A stretch of 64,000 bases of DNA, taken from Vogesella fluminis. GTDB taxonomy: Bacteria; Pseudomonadota; Gammaproteobacteria; Burkholderiales; Chromobacteriaceae. The stretch is taken from positions 123,709 to 187,708 of the forward strand of contig NZ_BMYP01000001.1 in the NCBI RefSeq assembly GCF_014652335.1, read 5' to 3'. This document shows, piece after piece, positions 9,918 through 20,217 of this stretch (position 1 is the stretch's first letter; every line of letters begins with the position of its first letter). The notes under the pieces were generated by a model. It saw only the letters and a list, made by a program, of their open reading frames with translations, was not told the DNA's origin and searched no databases. A program made the translations under genes and the position numbers.

Positions 9918-10607
9918 TTAGCCGTAGTGGCGCGAGCCGAAGATCGCGGTGCCGACGCGCACCATGGTGCTGCCGGCGGCGATCGCCGCCGCCATGTCGC
10001 CGGACATGCCCATCGACAGCGTGTCGATGGCGATGCCGGCCGCCGCCAGCCGCTGCTGCAGCGTTGCCAGCACGCCGAAGCGTGCGGCCAACGTTGCCGC
10101 ATCCTGCGTCGGCTCCGGGATGCACATCAGCCCGCGCAGGCGCAGGCCGGGCAGGGCGGCGATGGCCTGCGCCAGCGGCAGCACCTGGTCCGGTGCGCAG
10201 CCGCTCTTGCTGTCCTCGCCGGAGACGTTGACCTGGATGCAGACATTCAGCGGCGGCAAGGCTGCCGGGCGCTGCGCCGACAGCCGCTGGGCGATCTTCA
10301 GCCGCTCCACCGAGTGCACCCAGTGCGCCAGCTCCGCCACCGGCCGCGTCTTGTTCGACTGCAGCGGGCCGATGAAATGCCACTCCGGCGCCAGATCCTG
10401 CAACTCGACGGCCTTGGCCTGCAGCTCCTGCACGTAGTTCTCGCCGAAGCGGCGCTGGCCGGCGGCACAGGCTTCGCGCACCGCCGCCGCCGGGAAGGTC
10501 TTGCTCACCGCCAGCAGGATCACGCCGTCGGCGTCGCGGCCGGCAGCCTGCGCCGCACTGCCGATCGCCGCGCGCACCCGCTGCAGGGCGCTGCTGATAT
10601 CTGTCAT
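9918..10607 (-). CDS. yggS: YggS/PROSC-family pyridoxal phosphate homeostasis protein
   Basis: Single-domain fold-type III PLP protein that handles PLP balance and affects amino-acid and keto-acid pools. The 229-residue protein has the PLP lysine in LLAVSKT (K36), GENYVQE, WHFIGPLQSNK and the phosphate-binding SMGMSGD. Two in-frame ATGs are adjacent (10610 and 10607); the second is reported. It diverges from pilT. Confidence 0.95.
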   Translation of the reverse strand: MTDISSALQRVRAAIGSAAQAAGRDADGVILLAVSKTFPAAAVREACAAGQRRFGENYVQELQAKAVELQDLAPEWHFIGPLQSNKTRPVAELAHWVHSVERLKIAQRLSAQRPAALPPLNVCIQVNVSGEDSKSGCAPDQVLPLAQAIAALPGLRLRGLMCIPEPTQDAATLAARFGVLATLQQRLAAAGIAIDTLSMGMSGDMAAAIAAGSTMVRVGTAIFGSRHYG

Positions 10608-10725
10608 CATCTGCTCGCTTTCTCGCCCGCCGGGGGCGGCCGCCTCAGTGGGCAGCGACATCCGGCGGCGTTACAATCGTCCGCATCGCTTGATGAACCC
10701 GGCTGTTGCGGACGCGGAGAATTAT

Positions 10726-11763
10726 ATGGAAATTTCCGAACTTCTGGCCTTCACGGTCAAAAACAAGGCATCGGACCTGCATCTGTCGTCCGGTCTGCCA
10801 CCGATCATACGGGTACATGGCGACATCCGCCGCATCAACCTGCCGCCGATGGCGCACCATGATGTGCACGACATGGTGTACGACATCATGAACGACCACC
10901 AGCGCAAGGTGTTCGAAGAGCATTTCGAGTGCGACTTCTCCTTCGAGCTGCCCGCCATTGCCCGCTTCCGCGTCAACGTGTTTTTGCAGAATCGCGGCAT
11001 TGCCGCGGTGTTCCGCGTGATTCCGTCCAAGGTGCTGTCACTGGAAGAGCTGGGTGCGCCGAAGATCTTCCGCGACATCGCCGACTTGCCGCGCGGCATC
11101 GTACTGGCCACCGGGCCGACCGGCTCCGGCAAGTCCACCACGCTGGCGGCGATGATCGATTACATCAACGAAAACCAGTATTCGCACATCCTGACGGTGG
11201 AAGACCCGATCGAATTCGTGCATGAAAGCAAGAAGGGGCTGATCAACCAGCGCGAACTGGGTTCGCAGACGCAGAGCTTTGCCAATGCGCTGAAGAGTGC
11301 GCTGCGCGAGGACCCGGATGTGATCCTGGTCGGCGAGATGCGTGACCTGGAAACCATCCGCCTGGCGCTGACCGCTGCCGAAACCGGCCATCTGGTGTTC
11401 GGCACCCTGCACACCAGCAGTGCCGCCAAGACGATAGACCGGATTGTCGACGTGTTCCCGGCCGGCGAAAAGGAAATGGTACGCGCCATGCTGTCGGAAA
11501 GCCTGCGCGCGGTGATTTCGCAAACGCTGCTGAAGACCCGGGACGAGAGCGGCCGCATCGCCGCCCATGAAATCATGATCGGCACCCCGGCGATCCGCAA
11601 CCTGATCCGCGAAAACAAGATCGCGCAGATCAACTCGATGATCCAGACCGGCCAGCAGCACGGCATGCAGACCATGGACATGTGCCTGCAGGAGCTGGTG
11701 CGGCGCAATGTGGTATCGGTTCAGGAAGCCCGGCAAAAAGCGTCCAGCAAGGACGCGTTCTAA
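10726..11763 (+). CDS. pilT: Type IV pilus retraction ATPase PilT
   Basis: Hexameric ATPase at the cytoplasmic base of the pilus that powers pilus disassembly, twitching and DNA uptake. The 345-residue length is canonical. Walker A GPTGSGKST (K136), Walker B region VILVGEMRD and His box GTLHTSSAAKTIDRIVDVFP are intact. The ATG at 10726 (MEISELLAFTV) matches known PilT starts. pilU follows after 15 bases, forming a pilTU operon divergent from yggS. Confidence 0.97.
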   Translation: MEISELLAFTVKNKASDLHLSSGLPPIIRVHGDIRRINLPPMAHHDVHDMVYDIMNDHQRKVFEEHFECDFSFELPAIARFRVNVFLQNRGIAAVFRVIPSKVLSLEELGAPKIFRDIADLPRGIVLATGPTGSGKSTTLAAMIDYINENQYSHILTVEDPIEFVHESKKGLINQRELGSQTQSFANALKSALREDPDVILVGEMRDLETIRLALTAAETGHLVFGTLHTSSAAKTIDRIVDVFPAGEKEMVRAMLSESLRAVISQTLLKTRDESGRIAAHEIMIGTPAIRNLIRENKIAQINSMIQTGQQHGMQTMDMCLQELVRRNVVSVQEARQKASSKDAF

Positions 11764-11778
11764 GCGAGGAAGCCGCAC

Positions 11779-12915
11779 ATGGAAAAGGACCAGGCATCAA
11801 GATTCATCCACGATCTGCTCAAGCACGCCGCCAGCAAGAACGCTTCCGATATCTTCATCACCGCCGATTTTCCGCCGGCGATGAAGATCGACGGCCGGAT
11901 CGTGCCGGTGGCGCCGCAAGCGCTGACGGCACAGCATTGCAAGGAACTGGTGCGCTCGGTGATGAACGATCGCCAGACCGAGGAGTTCGAATCCAGCTCC
12001 GAGGCCAACTTCGCCATCAGTCCGCCCGGCATCGGCCGTTTCCGCGTCAGCGCCTACATGCAGCAAGGCAAGGCCGGCATGGTGCTGCGCAAGATCAACA
12101 CCGAAATCCCGACACTGGACCAGCTGGACATGCCGGAGGTGATGAAGGACATCGCCATGATCAAGCGCGGGCTGGTGATCTTCGTCGGCGGCACCGGCTC
12201 CGGCAAGTCGACCACGCTGGCCGGGCTGGTGGACTGGCGCAACAGTACTTCCGCCGATCACATCATCACCCTGGAAGACCCGATCGAATATGTGCACCAG
12301 CACAAGAAGAGCATCGTCACCCAGCGCGAGATCGGGGTGGATACCGAGAGCTGGGAGGTGGCACTGAAAAACACGCTGCGCCAGGCGCCGGACGTGATCC
12401 TGATGGGCGAGATCCGCGACCGTGAGTCGATGATGTACGGCCTGCAGTTCGCCGAGACCGGCCACCTGTGCCTGGCCACGCTGCATGCCAACAACGCCAA
12501 CCAGGCACTGGACCGCATTCTCAATTTCTTCCCGGAAGAGCGCCACCAGCAGGTGCTGATGGACCTGTCGCTGAACATGCGCGCCATCGTATCGCAGCGG
12601 TTGATCCCGCTGAAGCAGGTAAAGGGCCGCATCGCGGCGGTGGAGATACTGCTCAACAGCCCGCTGATCGCCGACCTGATTTTCAAGGGGGATGTATCCG
12701 GCATCAAGGAGGTGATGTCGCGCTCGCGCGAAATCGGCATGCAGACCTTCGACCAGGCACTGTTCGAACTGTATGAAAGCGGCCAGATCAGCTTCGAGGA
12801 TGCGCTGCGCAATGCCGACTCGGTCAACGACCTGCGCCTGCAGATCAAGCTCTACGGCGAAGAGGGCAAGCACAGCGATCCGCTGGGCGGGCTCGATCAC
12901 CTCGACATCGTGTAG
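11779..12915 (+). CDS. pilU: Type IV pilus retraction ATPase PilU
   Basis: PilT paralogue that assists retraction. The 378-residue protein has Walker A GGTGSGKST (K143), VILMGEIRDRE and the His box LATLHANNANQALDRILNFFP. The longer C-terminus (LYGEEGKHSDPLGGLDHLD) is typical of PilU rather than PilT. An inverted pair of the dispersed repeat starts 5 bases after the stop and probably ends the pilTU transcript. Confidence 0.96.
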   Translation: MEKDQASRFIHDLLKHAASKNASDIFITADFPPAMKIDGRIVPVAPQALTAQHCKELVRSVMNDRQTEEFESSSEANFAISPPGIGRFRVSAYMQQGKAGMVLRKINTEIPTLDQLDMPEVMKDIAMIKRGLVIFVGGTGSGKSTTLAGLVDWRNSTSADHIITLEDPIEYVHQHKKSIVTQREIGVDTESWEVALKNTLRQAPDVILMGEIRDRESMMYGLQFAETGHLCLATLHANNANQALDRILNFFPEERHQQVLMDLSLNMRAIVSQRLIPLKQVKGRIAAVEILLNSPLIADLIFKGDVSGIKEVMSRSREIGMQTFDQALFELYESGQISFEDALRNADSVNDLRLQIKLYGEEGKHSDPLGGLDHLDIV

Positions 12916-12919
12916 GCAA

Positions 12920-12951
12920 AAGGTTGGCCGCACCGGCTTGCGGCCAACCTT
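12920..12951. repeat. Inverted pair of AAGGTTGGCCGCA between pilU and EAL-HDOD gene
   Basis: Perfect plus copy at 12920-12932 and minus copy at 12939-12951, 6-base loop. It starts 5 bases after the pilU stop between convergent genes, a likely two-way terminator. The GCCTGTTCAAGGTC repeat follows at 12955-12968. Confidence 0.85.
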
Positions 12952-12993
12952 AGAGCCTGTTCAAGGTCTCCCGGCATGCCCCAGGGCGGCCGT

Positions 12994-14223
12994 TCAGGCA
13001 GGAAGACTGTCTTGCCACATCCGGCGCACCCACTCCAGCGCCTCCAGCTGCACCTGGTTGAAACTGTCCGCCGCCAGCGACGGCAGCGGCGCCTGGATAT
13101 CGCGGCATTCGGCCAGCTCGGCCTGTGCCAGCAGGTTGCCGAGCATGCCCTCGCGATACAGCAGCGCCTGCAGCACCTTGTCGTGCAGCGACAGCGATGC
13201 CACCAGCGACTGCATGCTCATGCCCAGCAGGCTGTCGGCCAGCGACAGGACGCCGATCATGAACGCCTCGTCACGCTCGGCAGGCGGTGCCAGCAGCTCC
13301 ATCATGCGGCCGCGCACGGCCGCCATTTCCAGCAGCGGGCTGGGCCCGTCGCCCGGCCGGCAATCGGCGGCAAACAGGATGACCAGCGCCCAGCGCTTCA
13401 GCCGCGACGAGCCGAGCATGGTCAACGCCTCGCGAATGGAGCGCACCGGCCGACCGTAATTTTCCGCCGCGTTGACCAGCTTCAGCAGGCTGACCACCAT
13501 GTCCGGCGCACCCTTGAACACTTCTTCCAGCTCCAGCAGCCCGGCATCCTGCATCACCAGCCCCAGCAGGCGCAGCAGCAGCGCGCGGTGCGGATGGGCG
13601 CGCTGCTGCTGCATGACGGTCGGCTTGGCGAAGAAATAGCCCTGGAACAGGCGGATGCCCAGCTCGCGGCAGCGCTCGAACTGCTCGTAATTGTCCACCT
13701 TTTCCGCCAGCAGCTGGCCGCGGTAACCCTGCAGCCGCTGCAGCAGTACCGGCAGCCGCGCCAGCGACACCTGCTGCAGGTCGATCTTCAGATAGGACAC
13801 CAGCGGCAGCATCGCCTGGATTTGCGGAGTGATGTCGCTGACGTCATCCAGTGCCAGCCGGTAGCCGCGCGCCTGCAGCTCACGGCAGCGCTCACGCACC
13901 GTGTCGTCCAGCGGCACGCTTTCCAGGATTTCGAGGATGATGCTCTCCGGCGGCAGCAGGTCCAGCACCGGGCTTTTCAGCAGCCATTCACTGACATTGA
14001 TGAAGCCGGGACAGCCCTCCAGCACCCGCGCCATGCCCAGGTCGATGAAGGTATGCCGGATCACCGAGGCGGTGGCATTGACGTCATCCAGGATCTGCGC
14101 ACGGTTTTCCGGCCCGGAGCGAAACAGCAGTTCGTAGGCGACACGCTGCTGCCGGGCATCGACAATCGGTTGGCGACCAAGATAGATGGTAGTGTACATG
14201 TCAGCGATATTAAAGGATGCCAT
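12994..14223 (-). CDS. EAL-HDOD signalling protein, EAL probably inactive
   Basis: About 409 residues. The N-terminal half resembles an EAL c-di-GMP phosphodiesterase domain but the catalytic EAL reads ELL (YELLFRS), while KIDLQQV, LAEKVDN and FQGYFFAKP mark the fold. The C-terminal half is an HDOD domain (LLKLVNAAENYGRPVRSIREALTMLG). Such proteins act as signalling scaffolds, and position beside pilTU suggests, without proof, a role in pilus or surface behaviour. The first codon of the frame is TTG at 14229; the ATG at 14223 is used, and one at 14199 is also possible. Confidence 0.82.
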   Translation of the reverse strand: MASFNIADMYTTIYLGRQPIVDARQQRVAYELLFRSGPENRAQILDDVNATASVIRHTFIDLGMARVLEGCPGFINVSEWLLKSPVLDLLPPESIILEILESVPLDDTVRERCRELQARGYRLALDDVSDITPQIQAMLPLVSYLKIDLQQVSLARLPVLLQRLQGYRGQLLAEKVDNYEQFERCRELGIRLFQGYFFAKPTVMQQQRAHPHRALLLRLLGLVMQDAGLLELEEVFKGAPDMVVSLLKLVNAAENYGRPVRSIREALTMLGSSRLKRWALVILFAADCRPGDGPSPLLEMAAVRGRMMELLAPPAERDEAFMIGVLSLADSLLGMSMQSLVASLSLHDKVLQALLYREGMLGNLLAQAELAECRDIQAPLPSLAADSFNQVQLEALEWVRRMWQDSLPA

Positions 14224-14352
14224 CGTCAAACAAAACCGTAATCATGACCGGCTGATGCCGGGCATGGCCGGGCGCAAGCATGACGGGGGAAAAAACCACA
14301 CCCGCAGCCGCAGGCGCAAAAAACGCCACGACCTGCGTGGCGTTGCCTGCGC

Positions 14353-14383
14353 AAGGTTGGCCGCGACACTTGCGGCCAACCTT
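14353..14383. repeat. Inverted pair of the AAGGTTGGCCGC repeat after gltL
   Basis: Plus 12-mer at 14353-14364 and minus 13-mer at 14371-14383, 6-base loop. It begins 5 bases past the stop of the ATPase gene read on the minus strand, where a terminator is expected. Confidence 0.82.
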
Positions 14384-14387
14384 GTGC

Positions 14388-15128
14388 TCAGTGCTGCAGA
14401 ATCTTCGACAGGAAGTGACGTGCGCGCTCGGAGCGGGCGTCGATATCGCCGAAGAATTCTTCCTTCTCGCAGTCCTCGACGATGGCGCCGCGGTCCATGA
14501 AGATCACGCGATCCGCGACCTTGCGTGCAAAGCCCATCTCGTGGGTCACGCACATCATGGTCATGCCTTCGTGCGCCAGCTCCACCATCACGTCCAGCAC
14601 CTCATTGACCATTTCCGGGTCCAGTGCCGAGGTCGGTTCGTCGAACAGCATCGCAATCGGGTCCATCGCCAGCGCACGGGCGATCGCCACGCGCTGCTGC
14701 TGGCCGCCGGACAGCTGACCGGGGAACTTGCCGGCCTGTGCCTTCAGGCCGACGCGGTCGAGGTAGTGCATGCCCTTCTGCATCGCCTCGTCCTGGCTGC
14801 GGCCGAGCACGCGCTGCTGCGCGATGGTCAGGTTCTCGGTGATCGACAGGTGCGGGAACAGCTCGAAGTTCTGGAACACCATGCCGATGCGGGCGCGCAG
14901 CTTGGGCAGGTCGGTCTTCGGGTCGCCGACCGACACGCCGTCGACGAAGATCTCGCCCTTCTGGAACGGCTCCAGCGCGTTGACGGTCTTGATCAGCGTG
15001 GACTTGCCGGAGCCGGACGGACCGCACACCACCACCACTTCGCCTTTCTTGACGTCGGTGGTGCAATCGGTGAGCACCTGGAAGTCACCGTACCATTTGC
15101 TGACGTTCTTGATCGCAATCATGCTCAT
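14388..15128 (-). CDS. gltL: Polar amino-acid ABC transporter ATP-binding protein
   Basis: A 246-residue ATPase energising the importer encoded upstream. Walker [10 protein letters not shown], signature [16 protein letters not shown], Walker [14 protein letters not shown] and switch THEMGFA are all present. The start ATG overlaps the gltK stop (ATGA), so it is coupled to the permeases. The GltIJKL assignment rests on gene order and on the binding protein; glutamate/aspartate is the likely substrate, with related polar amino acids not excluded. Confidence 0.9.
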   Translation of the reverse strand: MSMIAIKNVSKWYGDFQVLTDCTTDVKKGEVVVVCGPSGSGKSTLIKTVNALEPFQKGEIFVDGVSVGDPKTDLPKLRARIGMVFQNFELFPHLSITENLTIAQQRVLGRSQDEAMQKGMHYLDRVGLKAQAGKFPGQLSGGQQQRVAIARALAMDPIAMLFDEPTSALDPEMVNEVLDVMVELAHEGMTMMCVTHEMGFARKVADRVIFMDRGAIVEDCEKEEFFGDIDARSERARHFLSKILQH

Positions 15129-15790
15129 ACTGCCAACCTCTTCTGCAGACGCTTCACCACAGTGGACGCGCCGAAACTGATAACAAAGTACACCGCACCG
15201 GCAAAAATCAGGAACTCGTGCGATTGCCCCATGATGTCGCCGCGCGCGCGCGCGGCATTGAGGAAGTCGATCAAACCGACGGCATAGACCAGCGAGGTAT
15301 CCTGGAACAGGATGATGGACTGCTGCAAAAGCAGCGGCGTCATCTTGCGGAAGGCCTGCGGCAGCATGATCAGGCGCATCGCCTGACCGTAGTTCATGCC
15401 CAGGGCGTAAGCGGCATTGAGCTGCCCCTTGGAGATCGACTGGATACCGGCACGCACGATCTCGCAGTAGTAGGCAGCCTCGAACATCACGAACGCCACC
15501 AGGCAGGAAGTGAAGGCGCCGACGGCGATAAACTCGCCGGTGATCCAGTTCAGGATCATCGGCACCGCCAGGTAGAACCAGGTGATCACCAGCAGCAGCG
15601 GAATGGAGCGGAAGTAGTTGACGTAGGCCTTGGCCAAGCCGGACAGCACGGTATTGCTGGACATGCGCGCCAGCGCCAGCACGGTGCCGAGGACGATGCC
15701 GCCCAGCACCGCCAGTGCCAGCAGCTGCAGCGTCAGCTTCATGCCGTCCCACAGGCTGGGCAACGACGGGATAATCTGGCTGAAATCCAT
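15125..15790 (-). CDS. gltK: Amino-acid ABC transporter permease
   Basis: Inner-membrane permease of 221 residues in the HisM/GltK family with about five hydrophobic spans. The EAA-like loop ([23 protein letters not shown]) that docks on the ATPase is clear. It overlaps its neighbours at both ends: TAATG with gltJ and ATGA with gltL. Confidence 0.9.
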   Translation of the reverse strand: MDFSQIIPSLPSLWDGMKLTLQLLALAVLGGIVLGTVLALARMSSNTVLSGLAKAYVNYFRSIPLLLVITWFYLAVPMILNWITGEFIAVGAFTSCLVAFVMFEAAYYCEIVRAGIQSISKGQLNAAYALGMNYGQAMRLIMLPQAFRKMTPLLLQQSIILFQDTSLVYAVGLIDFLNAARARGDIMGQSHEFLIFAGAVYFVISFGASTVVKRLQKRLAV

Positions 15791-16533
15791 TATTTGGCTC
15801 CTCCCATCATGCCGGGAATGCGCACTTTCTTCTCGATCAGGTTCATCAGCGTCATCAGGCTCATGTTGAGCACGAAGTAGATCACCGTGGCCAGGGTAAA
15901 CGCCTCAAAGATATTGGCGCTGAATTCCGCAGTCTGCTTGGTCTGCGCCAGCAGCTCCATCAGGCCGATCAGCGATGCCACCGAGGAGTTCTTAAAGATG
16001 TTGAGGAACTCGCTGGTGAGCGGCGGGATGATGACACGGAACGCCTGCGGCAGCAGCACGTAGCGGTAGGTCTGCCCGATGCTGAAACCGACCGCCAGCG
16101 CGGCGGCACTCTGGCCACGGGGCAGCGCCTGGATGCCGGTGCGCACCTGCTCGCACACCCGCGCCGCGGTAAACAGCGCCAGGCACACCACTACCGAGAT
16201 ATAGGCCGAGGTCGCCGGGTTCAGCTCTTGCTTGAACCAGATCTGCGTCGCTTCCGGCAGGTAGTCCGGCACCACGAAATACCACATGAACAGCTGCACC
16301 AGCAGCGGCACGTTGCGGAACAGCTCGACATAGGCGGTGGCAATCGCCGGTAGCACCTTGCCCGGCAGGGTGCGCATCACGCCCAGCACCGAGCCGATGG
16401 CCAGCGCCGCGATCCAGGCCACCAGCGCCACCGCGATGGTCCAGCCCAGACCGGAAATAAACCAGTCGAGGTAGATTTCGCTGCCGATGCCTGTGGACTT
16501 GAAGAAGATGTTCCAGTCCCAGTTGTAATTCAT
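15790..16533 (-). CDS. gltJ: Amino-acid ABC transporter permease
   Basis: Second permease subunit (247 aa), starting [13 protein letters not shown] as GltJ proteins do, with the EAA loop [24 protein letters not shown]. The ATG at 16533 is preferred over an upstream in-frame start that would read through a hairpin. That hairpin separates it from the binding-protein gene. Confidence 0.9.
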   Translation of the reverse strand: MNYNWDWNIFFKSTGIGSEIYLDWFISGLGWTIAVALVAWIAALAIGSVLGVMRTLPGKVLPAIATAYVELFRNVPLLVQLFMWYFVVPDYLPEATQIWFKQELNPATSAYISVVVCLALFTAARVCEQVRTGIQALPRGQSAAALAVGFSIGQTYRYVLLPQAFRVIIPPLTSEFLNIFKNSSVASLIGLMELLAQTKQTAEFSANIFEAFTLATVIYFVLNMSLMTLMNLIEKKVRIPGMMGGAK

Positions 16534-16544
16534 ACATTGTCTCC

Positions 16545-16574
16545 AAAGAAAAAGGGGCGCAAGCCGCGCCCCTT
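16545..16574 (-). terminator. Hairpin with T-run between gltI and gltJ, likely attenuator
   Basis: On the minus strand a 9-bp G+C stem (AAGGGGCGC/GCGCCCCTT, 5-base loop) is followed by a T-rich tract. A partial terminator here would give more binding protein than membrane subunits, as is common in ABC operons. Confidence 0.75.
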
Positions 16575-16654
16575 CGCAAGCGGGTGGGGACATGCCCCGG
16601 CCCGGTTACGTTGGCCGCAACCTGAACAGACCCGCTTGGGTGTTCATGCAGTAA

Positions 16655-17554
16655 TTACATCTGCTCGGCAGACTTGTCGTTCGGCTTGGCAACCAGTTCC
16701 TTGAACTCGTCGGACATCGGGAAATTCAGGTTCAGGCCTTTTGGCGGTACCGGGCTCATGAACCACTTGCTGTAGATCTTGTTGATCTCACCGGATTTGT
16801 AGGTGGCCTTGATTGCGTCGTCCACCACTTTCTTGAAGGCCGGGTCTTCCTTGCGCAGCATGCAGCCGTAGATTTCGAAGGACTGCGGCTTGCCGGTCAC
16901 CACCCAGTTGCCCGGATTCTTGGCCTTGGCCATTTCACCGTACAGCAGCGCATCGTCCATCATGAAGGCAACGGCACGGCCCGATTCCAGCATCAGGAAC
17001 GACTCGCCGTGATCCTTGGCGGAGATGATGTTCATGCCCATCTGCTTCTCGGCGTTCATCGCCTTGAGCAGACGCTCGGAAGTGGTACCGGCGGTGGTCA
17101 CCACGTTCTTGCCCTTCAGGTCCGGGAAGTCCTTGACACCGGAAGTCTTGGCGGCCATCAGGCGGGTGCCGATCTCGAAAATGCCGACGGAGAAGGTAAC
17201 CTGCTTCTGGCGCTCCAGGTTGTTGGTGGTGGAACCGCACTCCAGGTCCACGGTGCCGTTCTGTACCAGCGGGATGCGGGTCTGCGAGGTCACCAGGTTG
17301 TAGCGCACCTGCAGGTTGGGCATCTTCAGCTGTTTCTTGACCGCCTCGACCACCTTCAGCTGCAGGTCGTGCGAGTAGCCGATCGGCTTGCTCGGGTCGT
17401 TCGCCAGGTAGGAGAACGGGATAGAGGCATCACGGTGGCCGAGCACGATCACGCCGGAGCTCTTGATCTTGTCCAGGGTACCTTCGGCCATGGCCGGAGC
17501 GGCAAAGGCGGAAGCGATGACAGCGGTAGTCAGCAGACGAGTCGTAAGACGCAT
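16655..17554 (-). CDS. gltI: Glutamate/aspartate-type periplasmic binding protein
   Basis: A 299-residue precursor with a signal peptide ending PAMA and a family 3 solute-binding fold. LGHRDASIPFSY and LECGSTTNNLERQKQVTFS are strongly like GltI. The start at 17554 has GGAGA upstream. It is the second gene of a five-gene unit (ATPase, binding protein, two permeases, ATPase), 104 bases after the first ATPase. Confidence 0.92.
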   Translation of the reverse strand: MRLTTRLLTTAVIASAFAAPAMAEGTLDKIKSSGVIVLGHRDASIPFSYLANDPSKPIGYSHDLQLKVVEAVKKQLKMPNLQVRYNLVTSQTRIPLVQNGTVDLECGSTTNNLERQKQVTFSVGIFEIGTRLMAAKTSGVKDFPDLKGKNVVTTAGTTSERLLKAMNAEKQMGMNIISAKDHGESFLMLESGRAVAFMMDDALLYGEMAKAKNPGNWVVTGKPQSFEIYGCMLRKEDPAFKKVVDDAIKATYKSGEINKIYSKWFMSPVPPKGLNLNFPMSDEFKELVAKPNDKSAEQM

Positions 17555-17626
17555 TGGTTTCTCCATTTTCTCTTGGGTTTTGCTGCTTTTATCAAGCCGT
17601 ACCGACCAGGTATGGCCCGGAAACCT

Positions 17627-17649
17627 GGCACCGCCGGTGCGGCGGTGCC
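17627..17649 (-). other. Hairpin between ATPase gene and gltI
   Basis: Perfect 9-bp stem GGCACCGCC/GGCGGTGCC with a 5-base loop and no T-run. It could slow decay of the downstream gltI message; function is inferred only. Confidence 0.45.
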
Positions 17650-17658
17650 GGCAGGCAA

Positions 17659-18393
<735 letters not shown>

Positions 18394-18467
18394 CGCTTTT
18401 CCTTTAATTCCTGTGACAGCCAGCCTCACGGTGCGGCACGGTCCGCATCATTGCAAACGGATTGTGC

Positions 18468-18479
18468 TGCGGCCAACCT
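18468..18479 (-). repeat. Near-complete copy of AAGGTTGGCCGCA after rsmA
   Basis: TGCGGCCAACCT, 12 of 13 bases, 28 bases past the rsmA stop codon. Confidence 0.55.
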
Positions 18480-18506
18480 GGTACAGCAAGCCGCAACGCA
18501 ACATGG

Positions 18507-19289
18507 TCAGCCGCGCGCGGCGGCCAGATGGTTGGCCAGCGCCACATACTGCTGCACGCTCAGCGTCTCGGCACGGGCCGCCGGGTCGATGCCCAGCGAC
18601 TGCAGGGCCTCGTCGCCGATCACGCCCTTGAGGTTGTTGCGCAAGGTCTTGCGCCGCTGGGCAAAGGCCTGCGCCACGATCTCTTCCAGCAGCGCCTCGT
18701 CGCTTGCCACACCGCAGCGACCGGCATCAGGAATCATCCTTACCACCGCGGAATCCACTTTCGGTGGCGGGTAGAATGCACCCGGCGGTACCAGCAAGAT
18801 CTGTTCCATGTCGAAACGGTACTGCAACATCACCGTCAGACGGCCGTAATCCGGCGTCGACGGCGCCGCCACCATGCGGTCGACCACCTCTTTTTGCAGC
18901 ATGAAATGCATGTCGGTGACGCGGTTGCCGTAGCGGGCAAGGTGGAACAGCAGCGGGGTAGAGATGTTGTACGGCAGGTTGCCGACCAGCTTGAACGGGC
19001 CGTCGCAGACGCTGCCGAAATCGAAGGCCAGCGCATCGCCCTCGTGGATGGTCAGCCGCTTGGGCGGGATCTCGCCGCGCAGGCGGCTGATGATGTCGCG
19101 GTCGATCTCCACCACATGCAGGTGGTCTAGCCGCTGCAGCAGCGGCCTGGTCAGCGCGCCGAGGCCGGGGCCGATCTCGATCACCACATCGCCAGGCCGG
19201 GCGCCGACGGCGCTGACGATGTCCTCGATCACCTTGCTGTCCTGCAGGAAGTTCTGGCCGAAACGCTTGCGCGGAATGTGTTTGCTCAT
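18507..19289 (-). CDS. rsmA: 16S rRNA (adenine(1518)-N6/adenine(1519)-N6)-dimethyltransferase
   Basis: KsgA/RsmA dimethylates two adjacent adenines near the 3 prime end of 16S rRNA late in 30S assembly. The 260-residue protein has [14 protein letters not shown]-binding [10 protein letters not shown], and the catalytic NLPYNIS. The ATG at 19289 is used; the longer frame adds an unconserved leader. Gene stands alone. Confidence 0.95.
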   Translation of the reverse strand: MSKHIPRKRFGQNFLQDSKVIEDIVSAVGARPGDVVIEIGPGLGALTRPLLQRLDHLHVVEIDRDIISRLRGEIPPKRLTIHEGDALAFDFGSVCDGPFKLVGNLPYNISTPLLFHLARYGNRVTDMHFMLQKEVVDRMVAAPSTPDYGRLTVMLQYRFDMEQILLVPPGAFYPPPKVDSAVVRMIPDAGRCGVASDEALLEEIVAQAFAQRRKTLRNNLKGVIGDEALQSLGIDPAARAETLSVQQYVALANHLAAARG

Positions 19290-19436
19290 TGCTACTTTCT
19301 GGATGAAAAACGGCGACAGGCCCGGCCGGCGCTGGCGGGCGAATACTGTCGCACAAAGATAAAGTCCTGACTCAAGCATAGCGGCGATCGTGCCGCGCGC
19401 CAGTACAACGCCATGACACGGCTACCGCCGGCATGG

Positions 19437-19454
19437 TGTCCGGAAATCCGGACA
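19437..19454. promoter_or_regulatory. Perfect 8-2-8 palindrome TGTCCGGAAATCCGGACA
   Basis: Orphan dyad between yqaA and rsmA. Its GGAAATCC centre and arm spacing resemble the 7-2-7 dyad at 55617-55632 upstream of the TRAP promoter. No sigma-54 promoter was found beside it, so the target is unknown. Confidence 0.5.
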
Positions 19455-19476
19455 GCGGCCGGCCGGCACGTACGCC

Positions 19477-19887
19477 TCACCGGATAAGGCCCTGCATTCC
19501 CCACGCCAGCAGGGCGTAACGGCTGGCCTTGCCCAGCGTAATCCACAGCACGCAGGGCCAGAACGCCAGCCGCAACCAGCCGGCGGCCAGCGGCAGCGCG
19601 TCGCCGGCCAGCGGCACCCAGCTCAGCCACAGCGCCGCCGGGCCGAAACGCCCGAACCACGCCGCCGCCCGCGGCGGCAGCGGCCCGGGCGGCACACAGC
19701 GCCCCAGCCACAGACTGCTGACGCTGCCCAGCGCATTGGCGGCGGTGGCGACCAGCAGCGCCGGCCACAGCAGCTCCGGACGCTGCAGCAGCAAGGCGCC
19801 CAGCGCCAGCTCGGAATTGCCCGGCAGCACGGTGGCGGACAGGAACGCCGACGCCGCCAGGCCGCCCAGCAGCAGCCAGCTGCTCAC
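19477..19887 (-). CDS. yqaA: YqaA/DedA-like small membrane protein
   Basis: A 136-residue inner-membrane protein of the SNARE-associated/VTT superfamily, as seen in SATVLPGNSELALGALL and ATAANALGSVSSLWLGR. Function unknown; relatives may flip or transport lipids. It begins with GTG directly after the cyaY stop (TGAGTG), so it is coupled to cyaY. Confidence 0.8.
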   Translation of the reverse strand: MSSWLLLGGLAASAFLSATVLPGNSELALGALLLQRPELLWPALLVATAANALGSVSSLWLGRCVPPGPLPPRAAAWFGRFGPAALWLSWVPLAGDALPLAAGWLRLAFWPCVLWITLGKASRYALLAWGMQGLIR

Positions 19888-20205
19888 TCAGACGGCAAAC
19901 ACGAAGTCGCAGCCGGCGGCGTGACCGACCACCGCCGACAGCGTGGCGCCGAACTCCTTGCCGTCGCGCGCCGCCAGCCACTGCCCGTCGCGCAGCGCGA
20001 AGTGGAAACCGCCGCTCCTGGCCGCGATCCACAGCTCCCGGTTCGGCACGTGGCGGTTGATCACCACCTTCTCGCCGCTGTCGAACTCGATTTCCAGCAC
20101 ATTCCCCATCTTCAGGCAATCCAGATCCAGCTCCGCCTCGTCCAGTGCCGCTTCGATGCGCGTGAAAATACCGTCGGTGAGGGTCAGGAATTCGCTTTCA
20201 GTCAT
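19888..20205 (-). CDS. cyaY: Iron-sulfur cluster assembly protein CyaY (frataxin)
   Basis: A 105-residue frataxin that modulates IscS and iron supply for Fe-S cluster building. The acidic first helix (ALDEAELDLDCLKMGNVLEIEF) and sheet residues NRHVPNRELWIAARSGGFHF match the family. A copy of the dispersed 13-mer (20218-20230) lies immediately upstream of its ribosome binding site. Divergent from lptM, as in enterobacteria. Confidence 0.94.
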   Translation of the reverse strand: MTESEFLTLTDGIFTRIEAALDEAELDLDCLKMGNVLEIEFDSGEKVVINRHVPNRELWIAARSGGFHFALRDGQWLAARDGKEFGATLSAVVGHAAGCDFVFAV

Positions 20206-20217
20206 GGGAAAGTCCTA

